This document shows, one piece after another, positions 10,586 through 22,400 of a DNA stretch of 64,000 nt. The notes under the pieces were generated by a model that was not told the DNA's origin, did not search any database, and saw only the letters and a list, made by a program, of their open reading frames with translations. The stretch comes from Carallia brachiata (taxonomy: Eukaryota; Streptophyta; Magnoliopsida; Malpighiales; Rhizophoraceae), in NCBI GenBank assembly GCA_021464245.1, contig JADCRB010000013.1:12063245-12127244 (forward strand), written 5' to 3'. Position 1 is the stretch's first letter, and each line of letters starts with the position of its first letter. The translations under genes were made by a program, and so were the position numbers.

Positions 10586-11060
10586 AACAAAACTCAAAAA
10601 GATGACCAGAGCAATCCATTTTACGCAACAAAAGCATTTACGAAACATATGCATGGATTCAAACACAAATGAACAGATAGAACCCAGACTAAGCATTCAT
10701 AAACATATCTATATTAACCAAAATATGCACACAGAAACACTCATTCACACAAACAACTGCAGATGACAAATGGGTCGGAATGTGAATCATCCAATACAAA
10801 AACCACAATCAAAATAGTAAATTATGGCCAAAAGGGTGTTTTTGTCGACGGATGATTTATGATATTGCACAGGTTTTGAGCTCACAGATCTTTAGAAAAA
10901 TATCAAACTGCAAGCCTTCGATGTGTGCTTTTACACCACAAACTTCTGTCTGTTTGTGAATGGAGAGAAGGGTTGAAATGAGAGAGGAAACAGAGCAGGA
11001 AAGTGCGTACCTTTTAGGGAGACTGGACCTGGCGACGCTCAATTAAGGACATGTAGTACA

Positions 11061-11098
11061 GCTTATATAGGCTGCACAGAGAGAGGGTTTTAGGGTTT
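11061..11098 (-). promoter_or_regulatory. cyclophilin promoter: TATA box and telo-box
   Basis: On the minus strand TATATAAG (11062-11069) lies about 50 bases before the proposed first-exon donor. AAACCCTAA (11090-11098), a telo-box, lies 20 bases further upstream. Telo-boxes near the start site are common in plant housekeeping and translation-related genes. The start site is inferred to be near 11035. Confidence 0.65.
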
Positions 11099-11370
11099 AT
11101 GTTAGATTTCCCCTCTTTTGCGATTTTAGTCCCTCATTTTTTATAATTTTCATTGCTCGCCCCCAACGATTGATATTTTTATATTGTTGTATCATTGTCG
11201 TCTAGGTAAATTTATCTCAATTTTTTTTTCTTTTGTTTTTTAATGAACAAGTTCTCAAATTATAGCTTGATGGATGTCATTGTTAATTTTTATTTTGTAT
11301 TGTTTATTTTTATGATTATTATTGTCATTTTCTAATAAATTGCATTAATTTGATTATTTTTACTCCTCTT

Positions 11371-12142
11371 TTTTTTTTTTTGAACAAGAAGAGGAAATTT
11401 TATTAAACTTAAGTACATTTACAAGACTCAAAAATTAGAGCTAAAGCCAACCCAGTGACTGTACAGGCTTCGAAAATGAGACCTATCCCACCAAGCACCT
11501 AAGCCTCAAAGGAGAAAACTCCGACCCAGAGAGGCCAAAAGGCCCAACCCCAACCTAAGAAACTACTGGAACCACCATTAGTAACAGCCCTAGCGACGGC
11601 TGGGCACTAACCAAAGACCAGTGAAAGCAGGCCCCCAACATAGCAAGAAGACGAAGCAGGAATGCTGGCAACCAAAACAGCCGACCTCCAAACTCCACAG
11701 CTGGCAAGGACAGAGGCACAATACGCCAAACCATAAGACAACGTCAACATGGGGAAATCACAAGCAAGAGCTCCACCTCCGACCACTGGAAATAAGGTGA
11801 CGAGCGGGAACACCATCCACATGACGACGGAACCAATGCTAGCGCCAGACAAAAGGAGACCGTCCCCACCCCCACACCCACAAAGAGGAAGCGAGAAGGC
11901 GAGTGACACACTGAATCTACACAAAAAGCGGCCAAAATGAGAAAACCCGACAGCGCAGTACCAAAAACAAAGGAAAGCAACACTGAAGACTGCACACAGA
12001 GGCACCCAAGCCTCACCAAGCTCACAAAAGAAGCACAACTGGTCACCGAAACCAGAGAAAGAAACTAAAAATACCACCTACGACTCCCAAAGCTCCTAGC
12101 ATTAGCGGTACGTGGTGCATGATAGCCATGTTTAGTCACTAT
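11371..12142 (-). mobile_element. 5'-truncated non-LTR retrotransposon (LINE-like) 3' end
   Basis: On the minus strand the block ends in a poly-A run (poly-T at 11369-11381 on the plus strand). It is clearly less AT-rich than its surroundings. It is flanked by imperfect direct repeats, GATTATTTTTACTCCT at 11352-11367 and GATTAATTTTTACTCTT at 12143-12159, which look like an aged target duplication. It has no long reading frame with reverse transcriptase motifs, which fits a truncated 3' end. A non-coding retrocopy of a host RNA with the same ends is an alternative. Confidence 0.55.
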
Positions 12143-12302
12143 GATTAATTTTTACTCTTTTATCCATTAGTTGTGTTTTTCAAATTAATCAAAAAATTGT
12201 CACAATAATTTAATTTGAATGTAAGTGACAAACTAACCTATTTAAGATTACTGAGATCAGTAACAAATATAAAATAGACGACATTTGATATGATTGTCTC
12301 TA

Positions 12303-13690
12303 ATAATAGTAACGTAGAGGGTCGGAGGTGAGGATAACGTTCCCGATTTCCATCCTCCCTTTTAAATGCTATCTCTATCCTTGGTAGGGAGAAGATTTTG
12401 GCCTCATCCCCATTCCCACTAGAAATCAAGGATTTCCGTCCTTACCTCATTCATATTATTAATTTAGACTTAAAATAAAAAACTTCATGCTCACTTTCGA
12501 TGTATCGTTGAAAGAGCAAAACGATTCCTTCGATGTTTTAGAAAAAAATTACCAGAATTGGGGTTGAACTTAAGAAGAAAATCATAGCTAGAGAAATAAA
12601 ATGATTGAACCTTGCACATCCTAATGCCAATATCAACGATTAATGAAATAAAATTAAGAATGAACATATATAAGTAACCCACTCTCAAGGAAAAAAAAAA
12701 ACACTTAATTTTAAGATAGAAATTTATCTAATAATTAATTATTGTCAATTTCGATCATGATATTTCTTCTCAAACCACCTAAAATGGTAGTTTGGATGGT
12801 GACGCGGTGTGCATTCTACACATCCGACTTAAGTTTGAATTTTCATACTGTGCAGTCTCCCCTAATTTAAAATGCTAAGTGTCATTGCCTCAATATGGGA
12901 TTGAGGATTCGGTGACGGTCGACTGTAGGACTCAGGTTTGATAATCGTTAGATAGGTTTTGGAAGTCACGTTTGAATTTATCAGTATTCGAGTGGTGAGT
13001 TCTCTTTATAAAAGAGATTGAATGAGGACGTCAACGGGTAACCCCCAACCTAGATCCACAAGTGCGATGTCCTCTACACTACCAATGTACCTTTTTTATA
13101 TAAAAAAAAATTATATTTCTTCTCAGATCGGTAACACATGTACCCATATATGCACACATATATATAAATAGAGAGAGAAAGAGAGAGTACTCACGGTTTT
13201 GTGTGAGAAAATAAAATCAAAACCAAAATAAAAGTGAGAGAAGCAAAGAGCAACACATTGCACTGAGTGGGATGGTCAAAGAAAGGGAGGAAGATGCGGT
13301 GATGTTGTGTGGAAAAGGCAACTCAAAATCAAAATTCAATATGGAGAGTTTTGATAGAGGAATAAGGATGGTAGACACGAGCAGACTGCTTAAAGGAGAA
13401 GGTAATGCTAAAGTTTAAATATTTAGGTTATTATTATTATTATTAAATTATTCTTATAAAACTATTATATAGATATTATATGAAGGATTAAAAAAAAAAA
13501 ACAAATAAGTGGGAAATAGGGACGGGTATGGGGCAAGGACGGTTTATCTCGTTCCGGTCTCTACTAAAAAAATCTAGAGAATTGAGATCCCCGTTTCGTT
13601 TCCCGATCAATAGTCATTGATCTCATACCCGTCAGTGATGGCACAGATAATTTTTAATGGGTACAAATAAAATTACTATCCCTAATTATA
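12303..13690. mobile_element. non-autonomous hAT-like element, related to 5100-6010
   Basis: The right end (TACAAATAAAATTACTATCCCTA) resembles the right end of the 5.1-kb element (TACGAATAAAATTACCATCC). The interior shares an AT-rich block: TTATTATATAAATATTA in one, CTATTATATAGATATTATA in the other. Both carry runs of C- and G-rich text near their ends. No clean 8-bp target duplication was found and the left edge is approximate. It lies between two copies of a host-like direct repeat (12158-12300 and 13806-13960). Confidence 0.45.
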
Positions 13691-13805
13691 CATTAATTTG
13701 ACACAAAATAATCATTTAGATTACATGTTAATAATTTTGTAAAAATTCAGGATTAAAATTATTGCACTGATCAACTCAAACTACAATATTAATTTAATTG
13801 ATTTA

Positions 13806-13960
13806 ACTCATTTATCCATTAGTTGTGTTTTTTAAACGAATCAAATTGTCACAATAATTTGGTATGAATAGAAGTGACAAATCAATGCAAACTATTTATT
13901 TAAGATCATTGAGATCAGAGACAAGTCATTTCTTTAAGCAAAATAGTTGAAATTTGATAT
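13806..13960. repeat. direct repeat copy of 12158-12300
   Basis: TTTATCCATTAGTTGTGTTTT, then TCAAATTGTCACAATAATTT, AGTGACAAA, ATTTAAGATCATTGAGATCAG and TTTGATATGATTGT occur in the same order at 12158-12300 with small changes. The two copies bracket the hAT-like element. Confidence 0.75.
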
Positions 13961-15571
13961 GATTGTATATTATTTTCAGCAGCATTGATTGTATATTATT
14001 TTGACATCAAATAAATATTGGATTACATGTTAATAATTTTGTAAAAGTTCAGGATTCATTTAGTCATTTACCTTCGTATACATTTTCCGTCAGAATGGGT
14101 GGCAAAACGTCAGAACAACATGCGGGCCGAAGTATCAAGCGGGCCAAGGAACCATCCTTTGATTAAAAAACAAAGCATCATCCATTGCAGGAAAAAGAAC
14201 AACATGCTTGCTGTAAAGATTGGGCCCAAACAATCTTATTCTTAGGCCTTTAGATGTTTGTATTCCGGGTCCATCTTATGTTAGTGAGAATTTTGCTAGG
14301 AGGTCCCGCGCTTTTAAGGTATTTTTTTGAGATCTTTTAATTTTGTATTTAAATCTTAATGATTATGTTCTCATTTTATAATCTTTTGATTTTTTTGTTT
14401 AAAAAAATATATTTTACTAGAAGTTTTAGGCAAGGATGTTTGGTTTTTCTTTTTTGAAAAAAAAAAAAAAAAAACTCGGCATGTCAGCCTTTTGGGCTGT
14501 GGAAGTCCAATCTTATGTCATGATAGGAATTTTTGTCTAATGTTCTTGCGTCGAAGTCACATCGCTACAAATATTGACCAAGTTTTATTTGAAATCAAAA
14601 GATGACCACAAAACAGGTATGTTCACCAATGGCCACCGCTATTTATTGACCAAATAATTAGTCCATATTTGGAATGAGTTGCCTTTTTAGGCAATGTATT
14701 ATGATATCAGATTTTTCAGTCAATTTTTTCATGACTTATTTTATTCAATTTGGTTTTTTTCCTTTTTTTTAATAGGAAAAAATTGGGTGGGCAAATAAAA
14801 TTTTTCTATTTCGCCAATACACGTTTTTTTGGTGCAACCACAACCTTTTTTTTTGTACAATTACAACGATAAAAAATGATACAAAAAATATTACTATTTT
14901 TTTATTTCATATTTATCCCTTATAGTTACACAAAAAATACTTGTAGTTACACAAAAAAAAACTCGTGTGGACATAGTAAGGAAACTTCATTTGCTCATGT
15001 AATGGAACCATTTTTAATATTAGGGAGCTCATTGTCCTATTTTCCTTAAGCTTTTATCCTATAAAACAAAACTTAAGACATTCAAAATGAACGTCTGAGC
15101 ATTAAAATAAAAACTTCTCAAGCGCCAGCATGTTTCTTTAATTACATTAAATTAATGAATTAAATTCTAATACTTTCTTTTTATTGTTTTACTGTTTATA
15201 ATTTTGGAGTCATTTACAAGACTAAACCTCTCAAAATTATACATTTATTCAGAGTAAATTGACCATATTTTTAGACACTGTCAAGCCGAAAATGTTTCTT
15301 TTTTGTTGCGTTTTTAGATAAATTATGCTTTATGGGTATGATTAATTAATATCAAAATTTTGATACTAAGCAAGATATCTAAGTTGGTGTATAAGAAGAC
15401 TTTGAGAAAAAAATACCTACTTATTGACCTTACAGAAAATGCAGCTACAAGTGTCCATGAGGTAAAATATGTAATTGTTTGTATTGAAGATGCACACGTA
15501 CTAAACAATTTATTTTCTTTTTTTTTAAATGGGATTTTTTTTCCTCAATTTCACTGTATAATTGTATACGT
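13961..15571. other. intergenic, no gene recognised
   Basis: AT-rich with homopolymer runs (poly-A at 14458-14476). A short repeat (TTACATGTTAATAATTTTGTAAAA) occurs at about 13722 and 14022. The segment 14845-14960 has a diverged relative near 41390-41500. No coding region was supported. Confidence 0.4.
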
Positions 15572-15588
15572 ACAATATATTAAGGTTG

Positions 15589-15731
15589 TAGATTAGCCAT
15601 AACCCAAGTAGTTAAAAGTAGTAACTGCCAACTGCAAAGTCAGAGTTTCGAACACCAAATCTTATCCATATAATTTTCTCTCCCGTAATGTTGTTCTAGC
15701 AGCTCTAATAGATAAAAAAAAATAAAAAAAA
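15589..15731 (+). mobile_element. tRNA-derived SINE with 17-bp target duplications
   Basis: A 143-bp unit begins with tRNA-like text (TAGCCATAACCCAAGTAGTT), has a B-box-like AGTTTCGAACACC and ends in an A-rich tail. It is flanked by ACAATATATTAAGGTTG (15572-15588) and ACAATACATTAAGGTCG (15732-15748), direct repeats differing at two positions. This is the signature of LINE-mediated insertion of a SINE. Confidence 0.72.
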
Positions 15732-15748
15732 ACAATACATTAAGGTCG

Positions 15749-18380
15749 AAATAGAAGTTGAAATTGAAATTCCAACTGAAAATTCAATAACTGTTTGGCT
15801 GTGAACCCATCTAACTGGCTGTAACTGAAGTTAACATTTGTATTTTTAAGAGAGCCAGTCAATTATTCCTTCTCAAATTGACCTATTTCGTTCCGCTTTT
15901 TTTCCTACAAAATGGGTCTTCTCCTCTCTTCTTTCTCTTTTTTCCCTTAACCCTATGTTTGGGAAAATAAACAAGGGAGAAGAAAAAGAGTATTAGGAAT
16001 AAATATTAAAATAAAAAATATTTTCTATTATTCTTGTATTTAGAAGAGTGTATTGCAAAAAAAGAAAGTTAAAAATATTTTATTTGATAATTAAAAAAAA
16101 TAAAAAAATAATATATATTATCATATCGCTCTTAACAAGTAAAAGTTAAAAATTAAACGTTAGGGCCAGAACATATATCTAATGGAAAAAACCAAAAAGA
16201 AAAAGCCAAGCGGCCAGCCCCTTTCCACGGGCCCCACCATTTTTTTTTTCCCACCTTCTCTACTTCTCAAACAACAAATAATGCCTCTCTCCACTCTAAT
16301 TTCATTTCTCTTGCATAGATTCCACCCCAATTCCTTACTCCCAAATAAAAGCTAAGTGAACAACTAATTTAGTAATTTCCAGTTGCATACAAGAGAATGC
16401 AAGAAAGATTAAAAGAATATTAATCCAATGAGTCCTCAAAATAAAAAAAAGAGGTTTATACCGATAAGTTTTTGACAACCAGACAATATATAGAATATAA
16501 AGGGGGATGGCTAAGAAAGTTAATATTTCGACAGGTTGGAGCATTAGATCACTGCCTCGAAGTTTAGGGGCACGTTTTCAAAGGCCACTGGCACTAAAAA
16601 TTGACAAAGTATTGAATGTAATACTAAATTTATTGAAAGATTAAAGTATGAATATATTTAACTAATGGATAAATTATGGAGAATGTTAATGATTAAAGTG
16701 TAAAGAGTTTTGGAAGCAAATGAAAGAGACAAAAATGTCTAATAAAAGATATAGCAATAGTGCTTGGCATGCAAAGATGCTGGATGAACTAAAACTACAA
16801 CAGCTAGTAGCCAATATCCTTTTTTTTTTAATTTTTTTTTTGTGTAAATTAGTAATCCAATCCTAAACTTGAAACTAAGAATTTAGATAACTCTATTATT
16901 AAATTTTGTGGCTAATGGCCTGGTAGCTATAATTCCTGTATTTACAACTTATGCTAGATTTTCTTCTTTATCAAGTATTGCTTTTTTTTTTTTTTTTTTT
17001 GTCTTAGAAGATGATCTATTATCATAGAGAAGGAGGTTGGTGAAAAAGAGAATTGAGAATTGAATTACAGACCTCTTAATTGGAAACATCAACCATTCCA
17101 CCCAAAGTGAGTCATCGTTTACTTCTTAATTAAACATAATCTATCAAATCATAGTATTAATTAAACTATAAACATCAATACCGCATATATTCTATGTAAT
17201 AAATATGCTCCATGGACAGGCATAGGGCTACGTGTGCACCATATTATTTGTTGTACAATAAACAATGAGACACAGCAAGAGTTTTTCTTTCTTTTATAAT
17301 TATTGCTCTCAAGTATGGATGTGATTCATGAATGATACCAAGAGACTTTATCTATCCAATTGTATATTCAAAATTTCTATTTTCACTCTTTTTTTTAAAT
17401 GAGTATAATTTACTCATAATTTTATATCATATAATAAGTGAGGTCAACTTGAATAAAAAAAAATAAAAATAATATTTAAATAATATTAGATCATGAATTA
17501 ATTTAACTCAAAAAAAAAAAACAAGCACATATGCAAAATTACATTTAATAAATAATTACAAGAATAATATTATACCAATCCAGTGAAAGGAAGTGGTCAA
17601 CAAGACAAGTATAAACTACGAGTTAAATTCTTAAAGTCCACCAAATAAAAAATTTGCACATCAAGCTTGGTTGCCAATGGCATATAAACAATTCAACAGT
17701 TGCAATATTTTAGCCAAGCCATAATAATTATAAACTATTGCATTGTGCAGGTATTATCATATACATATCTCGATCTTATATATTATTCAATTAATTCACA
17801 TAGTACCACTTGGTAAGTATTGGGAGGCGAGAGAAGGATGTGCATCATACCATTTTATATTAAGAGCACGCAACCCCACATTATTTAAAGCCCTAATTTC
17901 CAAGGTGACCCCATCCTCTCAATTCTCATTTCTCAATAAATATGGTCAATCAAGAATAATGTAGAAACAAATTAAGAGAAAGAGCCACAAGGGCAAAGCA
18001 TATTATATTGGGAGAAAATTACAAGAAACTCACAGCTACCTTAGACCTTTGACACCCCATAACGTTTTCTGTCTTGTTTCAATCTCAAGTGTCCGGAGCT
18101 CTCTCTTTTTAATTGTATAGAACCGTTCATTACATCAATAAAGTGACAATAATAATAAATAATCTCTTTTTCATTGAAATGAGTAATTCCCCACAAAATT
18201 AACTTGAACTTATTATTCATGTTTTTACAAATCATTAATTTCAATGCAAAATATACATCTCAACACCTTTAATAGAATTAAATATATTGGATCCCTTCTA
18301 ACAAATTCTATTACTTCTAGTTTTATTCTTTGATCACTATGTATATGATATATTTAATAGCAACTAGCTAGCTACCTTCC
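15749..18380. other. intergenic, upstream of the AHL gene
   Basis: No reading frame of recognisable kind. The bases 15790-15880 end with TTATTCCTTCTCAAATTG, resembling the end of the copia LTR near 1400, so an old LTR fragment is possible. Long poly-T and poly-A runs occur (16980-17000, 17508-17522). Confidence 0.4.
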
Positions 18381-18386
18381 TCTCCT

Positions 18387-18395
18387 TTTATAAAG
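18387..18395 (+). promoter_or_regulatory. TATA box of the AHL gene (predicted)
   Basis: TTTATAAAG stands about 250 bases before the AHL start codon, after a pyrimidine patch (CCTTCCTCTCC). The implied transcript would have a leader of about 220 bases. Confidence 0.5.
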
Positions 18396-18641
18396 CAAGT
18401 GGATGCAACATTTTCTCTTTGTTGTATAGATTAAGATCATTTCACTTTACATCCACACCAAAATTCATACCATGTAGATGTGTACTACTACTACTACTTC
18501 CTTCTTTGATCTACATCTACCCCAGAGTTCTGCTTACTACAACCAGCAACTAATATATTGATTTTCGATTTTTGTCTTAGATCTAAGGAAAACCTCTAAT
18601 CGTGCGGTTGATCTTTGATCTCCTCGCTTGTTTAGATAACC

Positions 18642-19496
18642 ATGGCAAACCCTTGGTGGACAGGGCAAGTGGGGTTGGCCGGATTGGAAACCAGCTCATC
18701 ATCTCCCATGAAGAAGCCAGATCTAGGTATGTCCATGTCCAGTGGCAAGAGGGAAGCAGCAAAGATTGGCTTGGGAAAGAAAGAAGATCAAGAAGAGGAA
18801 ATAGAGCACAGCGATGAGCCTAAAGAGGGTGCTATAGAAGCCTCTACTCGCCGGCCAAGAGGCCGGCCGGCGGGATCCAAGAACAAGCCAAAACCACCCA
18901 TTTTTGTCACCAGAGATAGCCCTAATACCCTCAAAAGCCAGGTAATGGAAATAGCTAGTGGGTCTGATGTTGTTGAGAGTTTAGCTTGCTTTGCAAGGAA
19001 AAGGCAAAGAGGGGTTTGTGTTCTAAGTGGAAGTGGCATGGTCACCAATGTTACCCTCAAGCAACCTTCCACAACTGGAGCTGCCATGGCACTTCATGGT
19101 AGATTCGAGATTTTATCGCTAACCGGAGCTTTCTTGCCGGAACCCGCGCCTTCGGGGGCGACCGGATTGACCATATATCTAGCCGGAGGACAAGGGCAAG
19201 TGGTTGGAGGTAGCGTGGTGGGATCACTTGTAGCATCAGGCCCTGTGATGGTGATTGCGGCAACGTTTTCGAATGCTGCTTATGAGAGATTGCCCTGGGA
19301 GGAGGAAGAGGAAGGTAGTGGTGGGAATCAAGCACGTCCTAGTGGCGGCAGCGGCGACGGTAGCAGCGGCGGCGGCATGGGGGATCCGGCCACCTCGATG
19401 CCCGTATACAATTTAGCATCAAATTTGGTGCCTAATAATGGGGGCCAACTGAGCCACGAGGGATATGGATGGGCTCATGGAAGGCCGCCCTACTAG
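18642..19496 (+). CDS. AT-hook motif nuclear-localised (AHL) protein, single AT-hook and PPC domain
   Basis: AHL proteins bind the minor groove of AT-rich DNA and form complexes through the PPC/DUF296 domain to regulate development. The 284-residue frame is intronless, as in clade-A AHL genes. The AT-hook [17 protein letters not shown] lies near residues 70-86 and is the type I form with its [12 protein letters not shown] extension. The PPC domain runs from about 90 to 225 and includes [34 protein letters not shown], the key [10 protein letters not shown] block, [13 protein letters not shown] and [17 protein letters not shown]. An acidic run (EEEEEG) and a Gly/Ser stretch follow. The start [12 protein letters not shown] is shared with some clade-A members. 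A second ATG at 18602 in another frame gives a shorter unrelated peptide. The individual AHL number is not assigned. No breaks. Confidence 0.95.
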   Translation: MANPWWTGQVGLAGLETSSSSPMKKPDLGMSMSSGKREAAKIGLGKKEDQEEEIEHSDEPKEGAIEASTRRPRGRPAGSKNKPKPPIFVTRDSPNTLKSQVMEIASGSDVVESLACFARKRQRGVCVLSGSGMVTNVTLKQPSTTGAAMALHGRFEILSLTGAFLPEPAPSGATGLTIYLAGGQGQVVGGSVVGSLVASGPVMVIAATFSNAAYERLPWEEEEEGSGGNQARPSGGSGDGSSGGGMGDPATSMPVYNLASNLVPNNGGQLSHEGYGWAHGRPPY

Positions 19497-22400
19497 AGTC
19501 AGAGATTCACATCTAATTATGCTCATGGGGTAAGCTTTTGGGAATCTTTAGTAAGTGAATTAGGAACAATAAAGAAAATTCATCATCTTTATCCTGTAAA
19601 TTACATATTCCTCCTATCATGTCCTTTTGCTTTTTTTTTTTTTTTTTTGTAATGATCTTTTTCTCTTTTCTTCGATAGAGAATTGACTGATTGAAGCTTA
19701 AATTCGACTGAGTTTCAAATTTTCATGCATTTTTACAAAAAAGAGTCTCTCTGCAGGAAATTTTCACATTTGTGCGTTTTAGCTCATGTGAGATATGTCA
19801 TTCTGAAATTTTGAATGGGATTATGCTTGGTACAACCTTTATGGTTGATGACATTGGCCTTACCGATCTAATGAGGCTTAGACCAAATGCTGTGCCAAAT
19901 TGAATTATTATCAGAAACTCTCGCTTCCCTTGATCATTAGCCGATGTCTCATTGGGTTTATAATCAGGTTGTAATTCTTTCTTTTTTTTGTCCATTAAAA
20001 AGTCGTGAACTATATAATAAAGTAGTTTTTTTCATTCTTATAAATCTCACACCTTTTTTTTTTTAGGAGTAGAACTTAAGATTTCTAAAATAAAAGTCTC
20101 AAATTTTATTCACTAAAGTATCACTAAAGTATCCTGTGTATCCTATGTGTGTACATGTGCTCAATGCCTCCATTTCAATTTCAATGCTTGATTTTACTGA
20201 TAGACAATTTTGGCTGTTTCTTTTATTTCATTTCTAGACATTCCATTCAAGCCTGAAGGCACCTTTCTTCTTTTTGTACTCATCATTTCTATGAGGAAGT
20301 ATTTGGGGAATGCTTTCATTGTTTCATTACCATGACATTAAAAAACAGGCATCATTATTTATGTGGCAGACTCATGGCATGATACACGATAGGTTCTTAC
20401 AGATTTCAATAAATTTCACAGAATTTAGTGATATTTTAATCTTTTTTTTTTCCTAGAGTAATATTTGTGATGATGCATTAGAAGTATCATCAAATACAAA
20501 GTGAATTCAATGGACTATAATTATTATTTGAATAGCTTGAAGGACTAAATTGGCTTAAAAAAACAAACTTTAATTTTATTTTTGTTAATTGACCTTCAAA
20601 TGGTAGTGGGGACAAAATGAAAAAAAAAATTGAAATCCACCTATCATTTTATGAATTTTTCGTAATTTTGTAGCATCAATTACCCACACTGGGTTGAATG
20701 TAGATATATGCTCATGTTCAGGAGCATAAAGCTTCCATCAAAGAAACATACATGCCAAAATATAATTTCAAAGGTGAAGTCGTTTTTAAAATTGAAAATC
20801 TCGAATTCAAGTCCCGAAATTAATAAACAAAAAAAGACCGTGATAACTGAAAATGTTAAAGAAGAAGCGACAAATGGGATACCATAGGAAATTTTCTTTT
20901 TATATTTTGGCATTGCAAGGAAAAAAACTATAATGTAAGGGAGGAAGATAAAATATGTATACGAGGCATTTAGTTTCTTTTTCTCTCTTGTTCAGTCTCA
21001 ATCAATTGGTAAGACTAGCAGCAGTTGGTATGCGGTTAGTTAAAGGCCCTATATTAACAAGGAAAACGGCGACCGAGCTACGTGTGGACACGAAAAGATA
21101 GGCTGCCGTGAAGAGTGGTTGATGGTGGTGGCAGCAATTTTGGTGAAGGTGGCAACCAATGATGAGCGGCATGATTATTGCATTTTCAATTTGCTGTCGC
21201 ATTCTAGTTGTAACGAATGTTCTGGATCGAACTAACTAGTCAAACCAGTTTAATTGTAAATCGATCAAGTTATCATTTCAGTTTTGATCTTAAAAATTGG
21301 ATAGAACTACACTGATCAAAAACCAGTCAAATCAGGAAAATGGGTCAAAACTAGCTTAAAAAAAACTGAAAAAACAGTTCAGTTTGAGGTCATATCAATT
21401 TAAACCCAAAAAATCAAAAAATATAATTTAACGTTATATCTTTAATTATTTAAATTATAATTGATTCATACGTGTAATTCAAATTTCCAATGTAATGCTA
21501 AATTTTATCCAAACTTCTAATTTAGTTAAGTATTTATTATTGAGTACTGATTTTATCTATTCAAATTCCAATTAAAACAATTGAAATGATTAAATTTTGA
21601 ACTACAAACTTTTTTCATTCAATCACCGGCCCAGTTTTCAGAAGGATAGTTGAAACTTAGATCCTTCCAAAAATTATTTGCAATGGCAGCTTTTTAATTA
21701 AGATACATTGTCTTTGGTCCACCGATCGAAATGGTGTTGCCTCTAGGAATTGGGACAGTCATAATTAATAACTTGTATAATGTTCTTGTTTAACTAGATT
21801 TTGACTTCTATTTTTACCTGCAAGGAGGAAAACTTTATATATATATATATATATATATTGGTTTGAGGAGGAGATTTATAGAATTATAAGTTATACAATG
21901 AATTAATTCTCATCTTTCCATAATTTATCTTCCATTTTGTCAGTCCTTAACGAGTGAAACCACTACACCCCAACTAGCAATCGCACACAGTGACGGAGTC
22001 ACGGTGGTAGGAATTTCTAGGGACTGAAAAATAGTGGAGAAAAAAATAAAAATCTTATATATTAGTTGTAATAAATATAGGAAATAGCAATAAATGGCAC
22101 CAAAATCTAATTTTTTGACAGGTGGAAATAAAAGTATGCAGAAATCATGCTAACAATGTTATAATAAGCTGTGGATCATTTCTACAGCATTAAAGTATCG
22201 TGCTAACTACTGAAAAATTTAAGATTTAATTAAAAAAGAATTCTCATCATTTTTTGGATTCTATTCATTATGATGTTTGTTGGATTGTAAGTTACATAAT
22301 AGAATAATTTTTTTTTATATTTATAAATTTTACACTCTTTTTTTTTAAATTAAAACTCAAAATATCTAAAATAAATTTTTAAAATTTTATTCACTAAAAT

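Larger units (their letters stand above)
9898..11010 (-). other. deduced 5'-UTR intron of the cyclophilin gene
   Basis: On the minus strand a good donor (CTAAAAG|GTACGC, intron from 11010) and a good acceptor (GATGTTTTGCAG|TGTC, intron to 9898) bracket 1,113 bases. They lie between a TATA box and the cyclophilin ATG. The first exon would be about 25 bases and the second leader exon 22 bases. The intron contains two copies of an H/ACA-snoRNA-like sequence. The junctions are inferred from motifs only; a spliced transcript would settle them. Confidence 0.6.

Noticed and set aside
11607..12077. 156-codon minus-strand frame in the LINE-like block
   Set aside because: It is Cys/Phe/Ser-rich with no recognisable motif. 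It is probably open only because of the higher GC content.
15790..15880. solo LTR of the copia element
   Set aside because: It shares only the last 15 or so bases (CCTTCTCAAATTG) with the LTR near 1400. That is too little to call.
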